Assembly: GCF_016918855.1 (NCBI RefSeq)
Contig: NZ_JADKYB010000043.1
Location: 1-36,245 of the forward strand
Origin: Actinacidiphila acididurans
Lineage (GTDB): Bacteria; Actinomycetota; Actinomycetes; Streptomycetales; Streptomycetaceae
Direction: 5' to 3'
DNA: 36,245 bases
In this document: positions 1 through 8,462 of the stretch, piece by piece
Position numbering within the stretch: position 1 is the first letter of the stretch
Layout of the letters: each line of letters starts with the position of its first letter
Notes under the pieces: generated by a model
What the model was told of the DNA's origin: nothing
Seen by the model: only the letters and a program-made list of their open reading frames with translations
Database searches by the model: none
Translations under genes and position numbers: made by a program

Positions 1-125
1 CTGGGCGGCGCCGCCGGCGAAGGGCCCCCGCCCCGGCTACCCGCCGGAGGCTGGCGTCGGGGAAAAGGGGGGGTGTGGGGCGGGCGGAGGCGGGGGGTGG
101 GGGAGGGGGCCTTTAGGATCCAGGG

Positions 126-2843
126 ATGGATCTTCGATGGCCGCGCCGGTGGCGAGGGGTTGCCGTGGGGGCCGCGGTGGCGGTGCTCGTGGTGGGTGGG
201 GGCGTGGTCGGGGGGAGTGCGGTGGCCGGGGGCGGAGCCCAGGTGCACCGGGTGGACGGGACGATCGCCGGGGCCGGCGGGGTGCGGCTGGACACGTCGT
301 ACTTCACGGCCGGCGGCCCGGGCCGCCGGCCGGCCGTACTGCTCGGCCACGGCTTCGGCGGGACCAAGAACGACGTGCGCGGGCAGGCCGAATCGCTGGC
401 CCGGCACGGATACGCCGTGCTGACCTGGTCCGCGCGCGGCTTCGGCCGCTCCGGCGGCCAGATCGGGCTCAACGCCCCGGACGGCGAGGTCGCCGACGTG
501 AGCAAGCTGGTCGACTGGCTGGCGAAGCGGCCCGAGGTACGGCTCGACGCCCCCGGCGACCCGCGGGTCGGCATCTCCGGCGTGTCGTACGGCGGCGCGA
601 TCTCCCTGCTCGCGGCCGGCTACGACCACCGCATCGACGCCATCGCACCACGCGAGACGTACTGGAACCTCAGCGACGCCCTCTTCCCGGGCGACGTGTA
701 CAAGAAGCTGTGGGCCGGCATCTTCTTCTCCGGCGGCTCGGCGCCCTCCGGTGCGGGCTCCTCCCCGCTGGGCACGGCCCCCGCGGCGTCGGCGCCCGCC
801 GGAGCCCCCGGCCCGCCGTCCGCGGACGGCGACCCGGTGTGCGGCCGCTTCGCCCCCACGATCTGCGCCCTGTACAAGCGGGTTGCGGCCACCGGCACCC
901 CGGACGACGCGGCCCGTCGGCAGCTGACCGCGCTCAGCCCGTCCGCGGTCGCAAGCCGCATCAAGGTGCCCGCGCTGATCGTGCAGGGCCAGACCGACTC
1001 CCTCTTCACTCTCGACCAGGCCGACGCGATGGCCTCGGCGATCCGCGCCAACGGCGCCCCCGTGTCGGTGGACTGGATCTCCGGCGGCCACGACGGCGGC
1101 GACACCGAGGACGCCCGTATCGACCGCCGGGTGACCGCCTGGTTCGACCACTACCTCAAGGGCGGCAAGGGCTCGACCGGTCCGGCGTTCCGCGTCACCC
1201 GTACCGGTGGCCTGAATTCCACCGACGGCAGCGTGGTGCTGCGCGGCGCGCACGGCGGGCGCTACCCGGGCCTGGACGGCACCGCGGAGCGCCGCGTCAC
1301 CCTCAGCGGCAGGGCCCAGCAGATCACCAACCCGGCCGGCGGCGCGCCACCCGCGGTCTCGGCGGTGCCGGGAGCCGGGGCCTTGAGCCAGCTCGCCCAG
1401 TTCGGGGCAAGCCTCGCGCTGGACTTCCCCGGGCAGTACGCCCGCTTCGACTCCGCCCGGCTGCGCCGCTCGCTCACCCTCACCGGCTCGCCCTCGGTCA
1501 CCGTCGAGGTGGCCACGTCGGCACCCGACACCGTGCTGTTCGGCAAGCTGTACGACGTCGCGCCGGACGGCAAGGAGACCCTGCCGGCCTCGCTGGTCAC
1601 GCCGGTCCGGGTGAAGGGCTCGCCGCAGGGCGTCGCCGTGCGGCTGCGGCTGCCCGCCGTCGACCACGACTTCGCCGCCGGGCACCGGATGCGCCTGGTG
1701 CTGGCCACCACCGACCTCGGCTACGCCTCCCCGGCCGCGCCCGCCAGCGTCACGGTCTCACTGGCCGCCCCGGCGCTGGCCGTGCCGGTCGACACCGCGC
1801 TGACCGCCGACGCGGCGCCGCTGCCCTGGTGGGTGTGGGCGCTGCCGCCGCTGGCCGTGCTGGTCGCCGCCGCGCTGCTGCTCACCGGCCGCCGCCTGCG
1901 CCCGCGCCCGGCCGACCCCGCGCTGGTCGCGGTCCCGCTGGTGATCAGCGGCCTGACCAAGCGGTACGCCAAATCCGCCGACCGGTACGCGGTGCGCGAC
2001 CTGTCCTTCCGGGTCGAACCCGGCCAGGTGCTCGGCCTGCTCGGGCCCAACGGCGCGGGCAAGACCACGACCCTGCGCATGCTGATGGGACTGATCAGGC
2101 CCGACGAGGGCGAGATAAGGATCTTCGGCGAGGCGGTGCGGCCCGGGGCGCCGGTGCTCTCCCGGGTCGGCGCCTTCGTCGAGGGCGCCGGCTTCCTGCC
2201 GCACCTGACCGGCCGGATGAACCTCGACCTGTACTGGCAGGCCACCGGCCGCCCGGAGCAGGACGCGCACCTCGCCGAGGCGCTGGAGATCGCCGGTCTC
2301 GGCGAGGCGCTGGACCGGGCGGTGCGTACGTACTCCCAGGGCATGCGGCAGCGCCTGGCCATCGCCCAGGCCATGCTGGGCCTGCCCGACCTGCTGATCC
2401 TCGACGAGCCCACCAACGGCCTCGACCCGCCGCAGATCCGCGAGATGCGCGAGGTGCTGATCGGGTACGCGGCCGGCGGCCGCACCGTGATCGTCTCCAG
2501 CCACCTGCTGGCCGAGGTCGAGCAGAGCTGTACGCACCTGGTGGTGATGGACCGCGGCCGGCTGGTGACGGCCGGGCCGGTCGCCGAGATCGTCGGCTCC
2601 GCGGACACCGTGCTCGTCGGGGTCGACGGCGAGGTGGCGCAGGACCTGGTGGACCAGGTCGCCGCGCTGCCCGGGGTGGCCACCGCGGTCCGCGAGGAGG
2701 ACGGTCTGCTGGCCGTGCTCGACACGATCACCGCGCCGCAGCTCGTCGCCGAACTGGTCCGGCTCGGCGTGCCGGTGTCCCGGGTCGGCCCGCACCGCCG
2801 GCTGGAGGACGCCTTCCTCACCCTGATCGGAGGCTCTGCATGA
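126..2843 (+). CDS. Membrane-anchored S15/CocE-like alpha/beta hydrolase fused to an ABC transporter ATPase
   Basis: This 905-residue protein joins two normally separate functions. Residues about 9-32 form a hydrophobic N-terminal segment (signal anchor). An alpha/beta hydrolase of the X-Pro dipeptidyl-peptidase/CocE type follows, with nucleophile Ser154 in GVSYGG and likely partners Asp291 (GQTD) and His322 (GGHDGG), then a beta-rich C-terminal lobe. A second membrane helix lies at about 568-590. The rest is a complete ABC ATPase: Walker A GPNGAGKTT from residue 640, signature YSQGM from 736, Walker B with Asp760-Glu761, and an H-loop SSHLL. The two helices would put the hydrolase outside and the ATPase inside the cell. 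ATG 126 is preceded by AGGA and CAGGG. The stop overlaps the start of the permease gene (ATGA), so the two are probably co-translated. The substrate is unknown. Peptide or ester hydrolysis coupled to transport is inference. Confidence 0.85.
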   Translation: MDLRWPRRWRGVAVGAAVAVLVVGGGVVGGSAVAGGGAQVHRVDGTIAGAGGVRLDTSYFTAGGPGRRPAVLLGHGFGGTKNDVRGQAESLARHGYAVLTWSARGFGRSGGQIGLNAPDGEVADVSKLVDWLAKRPEVRLDAPGDPRVGISGVSYGGAISLLAAGYDHRIDAIAPRETYWNLSDALFPGDVYKKLWAGIFFSGGSAPSGAGSSPLGTAPAASAPAGAPGPPSADGDPVCGRFAPTICALYKRVAATGTPDDAARRQLTALSPSAVASRIKVPALIVQGQTDSLFTLDQADAMASAIRANGAPVSVDWISGGHDGGDTEDARIDRRVTAWFDHYLKGGKGSTGPAFRVTRTGGLNSTDGSVVLRGAHGGRYPGLDGTAERRVTLSGRAQQITNPAGGAPPAVSAVPGAGALSQLAQFGASLALDFPGQYARFDSARLRRSLTLTGSPSVTVEVATSAPDTVLFGKLYDVAPDGKETLPASLVTPVRVKGSPQGVAVRLRLPAVDHDFAAGHRMRLVLATTDLGYASPAAPASVTVSLAAPALAVPVDTALTADAAPLPWWVWALPPLAVLVAAALLLTGRRLRPRPADPALVAVPLVISGLTKRYAKSADRYAVRDLSFRVEPGQVLGLLGPNGAGKTTTLRMLMGLIRPDEGEIRIFGEAVRPGAPVLSRVGAFVEGAGFLPHLTGRMNLDLYWQATGRPEQDAHLAEALEIAGLGEALDRAVRTYSQGMRQRLAIAQAMLGLPDLLILDEPTNGLDPPQIREMREVLIGYAAGGRTVIVSSHLLAEVEQSCTHLVVMDRGRLVTAGPVAEIVGSADTVLVGVDGEVAQDLVDQVAALPGVATAVREEDGLLAVLDTITAPQLVAELVRLGVPVSRVGPHRRLEDAFLTLIGGSA

Positions 2844-3691
2844 GCACGCTGACCGCGCCCGGCTACCGTCCCGGCCGTACGCTGCGGCTGCGGGTCGAGA
2901 CCCGGCGCCAGGTGCGCCGGCGGCGGACCATGATCGTGGGGGCGCTGCTGGTGGCGCTGCCGTTCGTGCTGATCGCGGCCTTCGCGATCGGCGGCACGCC
3001 CAGCGGCGGCGGCCGCAACGGCCCCACCCTGATCGACGTCGCCACCGCCTCGGGCCCCAACTTCTGCGCCACCTGCCTGTTCGTCTCCTCCGGGTTCGTC
3101 CTGGTGGTGCCGGTCGCGTTGTTCTGCGGGGACACCGTCGCCTCGGAGGCGGGCTGGTCGAGCCTGCGCTACCTGCTGGCCGCGCCGGTGCCGCGGGCCC
3201 GGCTGCTCGGGGTGAAGCTGGCCGTGGCGCTCGGCTTCAGCGCCGCCGCGCTGGTGCTGCTGCCGGCCGTCGCGCTGGCCGCGGGCACGGTCGCGTACGG
3301 CTGGGGCGACCTCCAGCTGCCCACCGGCGGCTCGCTCTCCTCGGGCGACGCCCTGCCGCGGCTGGCCATCTGCGTGGCCTACATCTTCGTCAACTCCCTG
3401 GTCACCGCGACCCTCGCGTTCTGGCTGTCCACGGTCACCGATGCACCGCTGGGCGCGGTCGGCGGCGCGGTGGGGCTGACCATCGTCGGCAACGTGCTGG
3501 ACGCGGTGACCGCGCTGGGCTCCTGGCGGGACGTGCTGCCCGCGCACTGGCAGTTCTCCTGGGCCGACGCGATCCAGCCACAGTTGGAGTGGACCGGGAT
3601 GCTCCAGGGCGTCTCGGTGTCGGTTGCCTACGCGGTGGTGCTGGCCGCGCTCGCCTTCCGCGGCTTCCGGGGCAAGGACATCGTGTCCTGA
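2840..3691 (+). CDS. ABC-2 type transporter permease
   Basis: This 283-residue integral membrane protein is the expected partner of the upstream fused ATPase. It starts with a short basic cytoplasmic stretch (RRQVRRRRT) before the first membrane helix, and further hydrophobic segments follow, about six in total, as in ABC-2 permeases of drug or polymer exporters. A loop after helix 1 contains two close cysteines (CATC). The ATG at 2840 overlaps the previous stop codon by four bases, which fixes the start and suggests translational coupling. No periplasmic binding protein gene is adjacent, which favours export over import. The substrate cannot be read from the sequence. Confidence 0.85.
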   Translation: MSTLTAPGYRPGRTLRLRVETRRQVRRRRTMIVGALLVALPFVLIAAFAIGGTPSGGGRNGPTLIDVATASGPNFCATCLFVSSGFVLVVPVALFCGDTVASEAGWSSLRYLLAAPVPRARLLGVKLAVALGFSAAALVLLPAVALAAGTVAYGWGDLQLPTGGSLSSGDALPRLAICVAYIFVNSLVTATLAFWLSTVTDAPLGAVGGAVGLTIVGNVLDAVTALGSWRDVLPAHWQFSWADAIQPQLEWTGMLQGVSVSVAYAVVLAALAFRGFRGKDIVS

Positions 3692-3724
3692 CCGATCGTC
3701 GGTGCGTTCCGTGCGGGGTACGTT

Positions 3725-3745
3725 GCCGGGCCGATGCCGCCCGGC
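3725..3745 (+). terminator. Probable terminator hairpin after the ABC permease
   Basis: GCCGGGC (3725-3731) and GCCCGGC (3739-3745) form a 7-bp perfect stem with a 7-base loop, 34 bases after the permease stop. There is no T-run, which is common for actinobacterial terminators. Confidence 0.45.
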
Positions 3746-3917
3746 CGCTGTGCCCGCTGACAGTGAGTCAAGCGACCGCAAAGAAATAGGCCGATCGGGT
3801 AAAACGACCGGCAGCATGCGGCGAAGCCGCTTGTCCTGCGCATGATCTCCCGATGTGATCAGCCGAACCGCTCCGTGCGGTCGTCCCACCGAGGAGATCT
3901 CCAGTCGAGGAGAGTTC

Positions 3918-5297
3918 ATGCGCACACGTCGTCCGCGGCCCCGTGCCGCGGCCGCGGCGGTCGGAGCCACGGCTCTGGCCGCCGCCGCTTTGATAGCTGC
4001 TCCGACGGCGGGTTCGGCCACCGCCGCCCCCGACCGTGCCGCGCCGGTCAAGGCGGTGCCGGCCGTGGTGGGCCACCACCTGGTCAAGGGGGCCAGCAGC
4101 CCGCTGACCCTCGCGCAGTGCCAGGCCAAGTGGGGCATCAACTGCTACACCCCGCTGCAGTACCGGCAGGCCTACGACCTGAAGCCGCTGTACCGGGCCG
4201 GGGTGACCGGCAAGGGGCGCACCATCGTGATCGTGGACTCGTTCGGCTCGCCGACGATCCAGCACGACCTGGACGTCTACAGCGCCCAGTTCGGCATCGC
4301 CAGCACGCATGTGCAGGTGGTCAAGTGGGGCGACGTCCCGCCGTTCGACCCGACCAACCCCGACCACACCGGGTGGGCCGGCGAGACCACGCTGGACGTC
4401 GAGATGGCGCACGCCGTGGCGCCCGACGCGCACATCGTCCTGGTGGAGACCGGGGTCGCCGAGACCGAGGGCGTCACCGGCCTGCCCGAGATGATGGACG
4501 CGGAGAAGTACCTCGTCGACCACGGCGTGGGCGACGTGATCACCCAGAGCTTCGGGGCCACCGAGAACACCTTCCCGGGCTTCGACCAGGGCGACTTCTC
4601 CAGCATCCAGAACCTGCGCTACGCCTTCAAGGACGCGCAGAAGCACGGCGTGACCGTGCTGGGCTCCTCCGGCGACGGCGGGGCCACCGACGCGGTCGAG
4701 GACGGCAGCCACAACTACCCGTACCAGGTGAACTCCTGGCCGTCCGCCGACCCGCTGGTCACCTCCATCGGCGGCACGCAGCTGCACCTGGACGACGCGG
4801 GCAACCGCATCGCCCCGGACAGCGTGTACAACGACTACGGCGCGGGCGGCGGCGGCCAGTCGCACGTCTTCGCCCGGCCCTCGTACCAGGACGGCGTCAA
4901 GTCGGTCGTCGGAGCGCAGCGCGGCACGCCGGACATCTCGATGGCGGCGGCCGTGGACGGCGGCGCGTGGGTGTACTCCAGCTACGACCCGACGGCCGTC
5001 GGCTGGGACGTCTACGGCGGCACCAGCGAGGCGAGCCCGCTGTTCTCGGGCATCGTGGCGCTGGCCGACCAGGTCGCCGGGCACCGGGTGGGCGACATCC
5101 ACCGGGCGCTGTACCAGCTCGCCAAGGGCAACCCGAAGTTCACCGGGATCGTGGACGTGAACGACGGGACGAACAACACCTACGACGGCGTCACCGGCTA
5201 CACCGCGGTGAACGGGTACGACATGGCCACCGGCGTCGGCACACTCGACGCGGCCCGGTTCGTCCCGGCGCTCGCCGTCACGAGCCTGCTGCGCTGA
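3918..5297 (+). CDS. Secreted S53 family (sedolisin/kumamolisin-type) serine-carboxyl peptidase
   Basis: This 459-residue protein has a twin-basic N-terminus (MRTRRPRPR) and an Ala-rich hydrophobic signal peptide ending near residue 37. The S53 catalytic residues are visible: Glu156 and Asp160 in GETTLDVEMAHA, the oxyanion Asp253 in SSGDGG, and nucleophile Ser370 in GGTSEASP. Near the C-terminus, NGYDMATGVGT resembles the calcium-site region of the family. The recognisable pro-region is short, unlike classical sedolisins with prodomains of about 150 residues or more. I chose ATG 3918 because GAGGAGA lies just upstream; an in-frame ATG at 3855 would place extra polar residues before the signal peptide. 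S53 enzymes normally act on proteins at acidic pH. The gene stands alone, with a strong terminator behind it. Confidence 0.9.
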   Translation: MRTRRPRPRAAAAAVGATALAAAALIAAPTAGSATAAPDRAAPVKAVPAVVGHHLVKGASSPLTLAQCQAKWGINCYTPLQYRQAYDLKPLYRAGVTGKGRTIVIVDSFGSPTIQHDLDVYSAQFGIASTHVQVVKWGDVPPFDPTNPDHTGWAGETTLDVEMAHAVAPDAHIVLVETGVAETEGVTGLPEMMDAEKYLVDHGVGDVITQSFGATENTFPGFDQGDFSSIQNLRYAFKDAQKHGVTVLGSSGDGGATDAVEDGSHNYPYQVNSWPSADPLVTSIGGTQLHLDDAGNRIAPDSVYNDYGAGGGGQSHVFARPSYQDGVKSVVGAQRGTPDISMAAAVDGGAWVYSSYDPTAVGWDVYGGTSEASPLFSGIVALADQVAGHRVGDIHRALYQLAKGNPKFTGIVDVNDGTNNTYDGVTGYTAVNGYDMATGVGTLDAARFVPALAVTSLLR

Positions 5298-5311
5298 CAT
5301 CGGGTGATCCA

Positions 5312-5348
5312 GGGCCGCCGCCGCGCCTGCCGGGCGCGGCGGCGGCCC
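5312..5348 (+). terminator. Strong terminator hairpin after the S53 peptidase
   Basis: A perfect 16-bp GC stem (5312-5327 with 5333-5348) closes a 5-base loop, 14 bases after the peptidase stop codon. It should insulate the chitinase promoter that follows. Confidence 0.8.
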
Positions 5349-5395
5349 GCGCGTGTCGCCGTACCGGCACACAACCCCATTATTTGTTAGGACCC

Positions 5396-5438
5396 TTGAC
5401 AGTTGGGTGGTCCAGACCAAGAGTATTGGTCCAGACCA
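5396..5438 (+). promoter_or_regulatory. Chitinase promoter with two DasR-type direct repeats
   Basis: TGGTCCAGACCA occurs twice, at 5408-5419 and 5427-5438, spaced 19 bp start to start. A TTGACA -35 box lies at 5396-5401 and a weak -10 (GAGTAT) near 5421-5426, so the repeats overlap and follow the promoter. Paired 12-bp repeats of this form are known in Streptomyces chitinase promoters, and the sequence matches the DasR operator core (TGGTCTAGACCA) at 11 of 12 positions. The expected control is repression by DasR, relieved by amino-sugar phosphates. That this copy works this way is inference. Confidence 0.8.
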
Positions 5439-5485
5439 GCACCTCCCCGTGCTGAGACCCCCCACCGTCGAAGGGAGCGCGGTCC

Positions 5486-7303
5486 ATGACCGGACCCGTT
5501 CGCAGACCCTCCACCCCGTCCCGCGGGCGCCGCTGGGGACGCCCCCAGGCCCTGCTGACCGGGCTCGCCACCGCCGCGGCCTCGGCCGGGCTGGCGCTGC
5601 TCGGCGGCGCCGGCACCGCGCACGCCGCCACCCCGCTGCCGACCCACGTCGCCGCCCCGTACTTCGAGGCGTACAACGGCGACAGCCTGTCCGGGCTCGC
5701 CTCCGCCTCGGGCAACAAGTACCTGACGATGGCGTTCATCCAGACGCCGTCCCACGGCTCGTGCACCCCGTACTGGAACGGCGACACCGGCCTGCCGATC
5801 GCCTCCTCCAGCTTCGGCAGCGACATCAGCACCCTGCACGCCGGCGGCGGCGACGCCATTCCGTCCTTCGGCGGATACGCCGCCGACAACGCGGGCACCG
5901 AGATCGCCGACAGCTGCACCGACGTCGCCACGATCGCGGCCGCGTACGAGAAGGTCGTCACCACCTACGACGTCAGCCGGATCGACCTGGACATCGAGGA
6001 CAACTCGCTGACCAACAGCGCCGGCCTGGACCGCCGCAACAAGGCGGTCAAGATGGTCCAGGACTGGGCCGCCGCCAACGGCCGGACCGTCCAGTTCTCC
6101 TACACCCTGCCGACCACCACGCACGGCCTGACCACCGGCAGCCTCGGCGACGGCTCGGGCTTCTCGGTGCTGCAGAACGCGGTGTCCAACGGGGTGCGCC
6201 TGGATGTCGTCAACCTGATGACGTTCGACTACTACGACGGTGCCACGCACAACATGGCCACCGACACCCAGACCGCGGCGCAGGGCCTGCACGACCAACT
6301 CGCCCAGCTCTACCCGTCGAAGACCGACGCGCAGCTGTGGAACATGGTCGGCGTGACCGAGATGCCGGGTATCGACGACTACGGCCCGGCCGAGACCTTC
6401 ACCACGGCCAACGCCACCACCGTCTACAACTGGGCGGTCAGCAAGGGGATCAACACCCTGTCCTTCTGGGCGCTCCAGCGGGACAACGGCAACTGCGCCG
6501 GCACCGGCGGCTCCGACTCCTGCTCCGGCATCGCGCAGAGCACCTGGCAGTTCAGCCACACCTTCGAGCCGTTCACCGGCGGCGGCACCACCCCGCCCCC
6601 GCCGGCCAACGACTTCTCGGTCTCCCTCGCCCCAGCGTCCGGCTCGGTCGCGCCCGGCGGCTCCACCACCGCCACGGTGAGCACCGCCGTCTCGTCCGGC
6701 TCCGCCCAGTCCGTGGCCCTGTCGGTCAGCGGCGCCCCGGCCGGCGTGACCGCCTCGGTCAGCCCGGCCTCGGTGACCGCCGGCGGCTCGGCGACGCTGT
6801 CGGTGAGCACCACCGCGTCCGCGGCGCCGGGTACGTACCCGCTCACCGTCAAGGGCACCGCCGCCTCCGGCAGCCACACCGCCACGTACACCCTCACCGT
6901 CACCGGATCCAGCGGCGGCTCGGGCAGCGTGGTCAACGGCGGCTTCGAGACCGGCAGCCTGTCGCCGTGGACCTGCCAGCCCGGCGGCGGCGTGGTGACC
7001 AGCCCGGCGCACGCCGGCTCGTACGCCCTGCACGTGAACCCGACCTCGTCGCAGACCGGTGAGTGCGACCAGAACGTCACGCTCCAGCCCAACCACTCCT
7101 ACACCCTCACCGCATGGGTGCAGGGCTCCTACGCCTACGTGGGAGTCAGCGGCGGCGCCTCGGCCAGCACTTGGACCAGCAGCACCGGCTGGACCAAGCT
7201 GACCGTGCCCTTCACCACGGGCGCCAACGGCACCGTCACCGTGTACCTGCACGGCTGGTACGCACAGGGAGCCGTCTACGGCGACGACTTCTCCGTGGCC
7301 TGA
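5486..7303 (+). CDS. Secreted GH18 chitinase-like enzyme with Ig-like and carbohydrate-binding domains
   Basis: This 605-residue protein begins with a basic stretch and signal peptide (cleavage near AHA-AT, about residue 48). The catalytic part runs to about residue 365. It carries IDLDIE at 166-171, the core of the GH18 motif DGxDxDxE, with Glu171 as the expected acid; the usual leading DG is SR here. A Pro-rich linker (TTPPPP) leads to an Ig-like beta module (about 375-475), then a Gly-Ser linker and a C-terminal CBM-like module starting VVNGGFETGSLSPW. The role is hydrolysis of beta-1,4-linked N-acetylglucosamine polymers outside the cell. ATG 5486 has AAGGGAGC upstream. DasR-type sites in the promoter support a chitinolytic role. 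Activity on another GlcNAc polymer is the main alternative. Confidence 0.88.
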   Translation: MTGPVRRPSTPSRGRRWGRPQALLTGLATAAASAGLALLGGAGTAHAATPLPTHVAAPYFEAYNGDSLSGLASASGNKYLTMAFIQTPSHGSCTPYWNGDTGLPIASSSFGSDISTLHAGGGDAIPSFGGYAADNAGTEIADSCTDVATIAAAYEKVVTTYDVSRIDLDIEDNSLTNSAGLDRRNKAVKMVQDWAAANGRTVQFSYTLPTTTHGLTTGSLGDGSGFSVLQNAVSNGVRLDVVNLMTFDYYDGATHNMATDTQTAAQGLHDQLAQLYPSKTDAQLWNMVGVTEMPGIDDYGPAETFTTANATTVYNWAVSKGINTLSFWALQRDNGNCAGTGGSDSCSGIAQSTWQFSHTFEPFTGGGTTPPPPANDFSVSLAPASGSVAPGGSTTATVSTAVSSGSAQSVALSVSGAPAGVTASVSPASVTAGGSATLSVSTTASAAPGTYPLTVKGTAASGSHTATYTLTVTGSSGGSGSVVNGGFETGSLSPWTCQPGGGVVTSPAHAGSYALHVNPTSSQTGECDQNVTLQPNHSYTLTAWVQGSYAYVGVSGGASASTWTSSTGWTKLTVPFTTGANGTVTVYLHGWYAQGAVYGDDFSVA

Positions 7304-7309
7304 CCGTGA

Positions 7310-7333
7310 CCGGCCCGCCGCCCGGCGGGCCGG
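7310..7333 (+). terminator. Terminator hairpin after the chitinase
   Basis: CGGCCCGCCG (7311-7320) and CGGCGGGCCG (7323-7332) are perfect complements, extended by C7310-G7333, and start 7 bases after the chitinase stop. The innermost pairs must open to form the loop. Confidence 0.75.
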
Positions 7334-7433
7334 CCGCGTCTTCTAAACTCGCGCCCCTGATCACACCGTATGACTGCATGCGTGTCGTCGTACGGAGGCA
7401 GTCGTACGGAAGAATTCAGGGGACGGGCAACCC

Positions 7434-8267
7434 ATGAGTGTCATCAGCACCGGGCAGGCGGTCGTACTCGGCGTGGTGGAGGGGCTGACCGAGTTCCTTC
7501 CGGTCTCCTCCACCGGGCATCTGAAGATGGCCGAGGGGCTGATGAACATACCCGTCGACGACGATGCCGTCGTCGGGTTCACCGCCGTCATCCAGGTCGG
7601 TGCGATCGCCGCGGTCTTCGTGTACTTCTTCCGCGACATCGTCCGGTTCGTCGGCGCGTGGCTGCGCGGCCTGGCCCACCGGGACCAGCGGGAGAACCAC
7701 GACTACCGGTTCACCTGGTGGGTGATCTACGCCACCGTCCCGATCGTCGTGGTGGGCCTGGCCGCCAAGTCGCTGATCGACGGACCCCTGGGGTCGCTGT
7801 GGGTGGTCGCCCTGTCACTCATCGGCGGCAGCGTGGTGATGTGGTGCGCCGAGCAGATGGCCCGGTTCAAGCGCGGCGAGGACGCCGTGACGGCCAAGGA
7901 CGCCATGATCGTCGGCACGTCGCAGATCCTCGCCCTGCTCTTCCCCGGCTTCTCCCGCTCCGGCGCCACCATCTCCACCGCCCTGATCCGCGATCTGGAC
8001 CGGGTGGCCGCCACCCGGCTGTCGTTCTTCCTCGGCCTGCCCGCGCTCACCGGCGCCGGGCTGTACGAGCTGAAGGACGCCACCGGCGGCGGTGTGCCCA
8101 AGGCCGCGCTGGCCGTCGGGACGCTGGTGTCCTTCGTGGTCGCCTACGCCTCGATCGCCTGGCTGCTGCGGTTCGTCCAGCGTCACTCCTTCAACTCCTT
8201 CATCGGCTACCGGATCGTGGTCGGCGTGCTGCTGATCGGCCTGCTGGTCACCCACGTGCTGCCCTGA
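7434..8267 (+). CDS. uppP: Undecaprenyl-diphosphatase UppP (BacA)
   Basis: This 277-residue, very hydrophobic membrane protein removes a phosphate from undecaprenyl diphosphate, recycling the lipid carrier of peptidoglycan and other wall polymers. It can also confer bacitracin tolerance. Both family motifs are intact: EGLTEFLPVSSTGH near the N-terminus (Glu16, Glu20, Ser25-Ser26, His29) and FPGFSRSGATIS (Arg175). Length is as expected (about 270-280). ATG 7434 fits the start of known UppP proteins, and a purine-rich stretch (CAGGGGACGGG) precedes it. The gene has its own terminator and appears monocistronic. An upstream direct repeat of GTCGTACGGA (7387-7396 and 7401-7410) lies in the leader; its meaning is unknown. 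Confidence 0.95.
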   Translation: MSVISTGQAVVLGVVEGLTEFLPVSSTGHLKMAEGLMNIPVDDDAVVGFTAVIQVGAIAAVFVYFFRDIVRFVGAWLRGLAHRDQRENHDYRFTWWVIYATVPIVVVGLAAKSLIDGPLGSLWVVALSLIGGSVVMWCAEQMARFKRGEDAVTAKDAMIVGTSQILALLFPGFSRSGATISTALIRDLDRVAATRLSFFLGLPALTGAGLYELKDATGGGVPKAALAVGTLVSFVVAYASIAWLLRFVQRHSFNSFIGYRIVVGVLLIGLLVTHVLP

Positions 8268-8310
8268 CCTCCGCCCCTGCTCCCCGGAGCAGCGCCGCCA
8301 ACTGCGCGGA

Positions 8311-8337
8311 AGGGCCCGGCCGGTGCGGCCGGGCCCT
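8311..8337 (+). terminator. Terminator hairpin after uppP
   Basis: AGGGCCCGGCCG (8311-8322) pairs perfectly with CGGCCGGGCCCT (8326-8337) around a 3-base loop, 43 bases after the uppP stop. Confidence 0.8.
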
Positions 8338-8462
8338 GCGTGTTCCCGGTGCCCGCACGGATAGTTCACGACTTATTTTTTGATGTGTATTGACGCCCCG
8401 GGCGGGCGGCCCCTAGCGTCCGATCCGCATCGCGCCCCCACAACGCGACCGAGGAGACACGC

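Noticed and set aside
1..125. End of an upstream gene at the window edge
   Set aside because: The GC-rich, G-run-containing sequence has no open frame I can connect to a family; I left it unannotated.
3768..5465. A 565-codon open frame on the minus strand
   Set aside because: It is a shadow of the S53 peptidase gene, which has an intact catalytic set, signal peptide and Shine-Dalgarno sequence.
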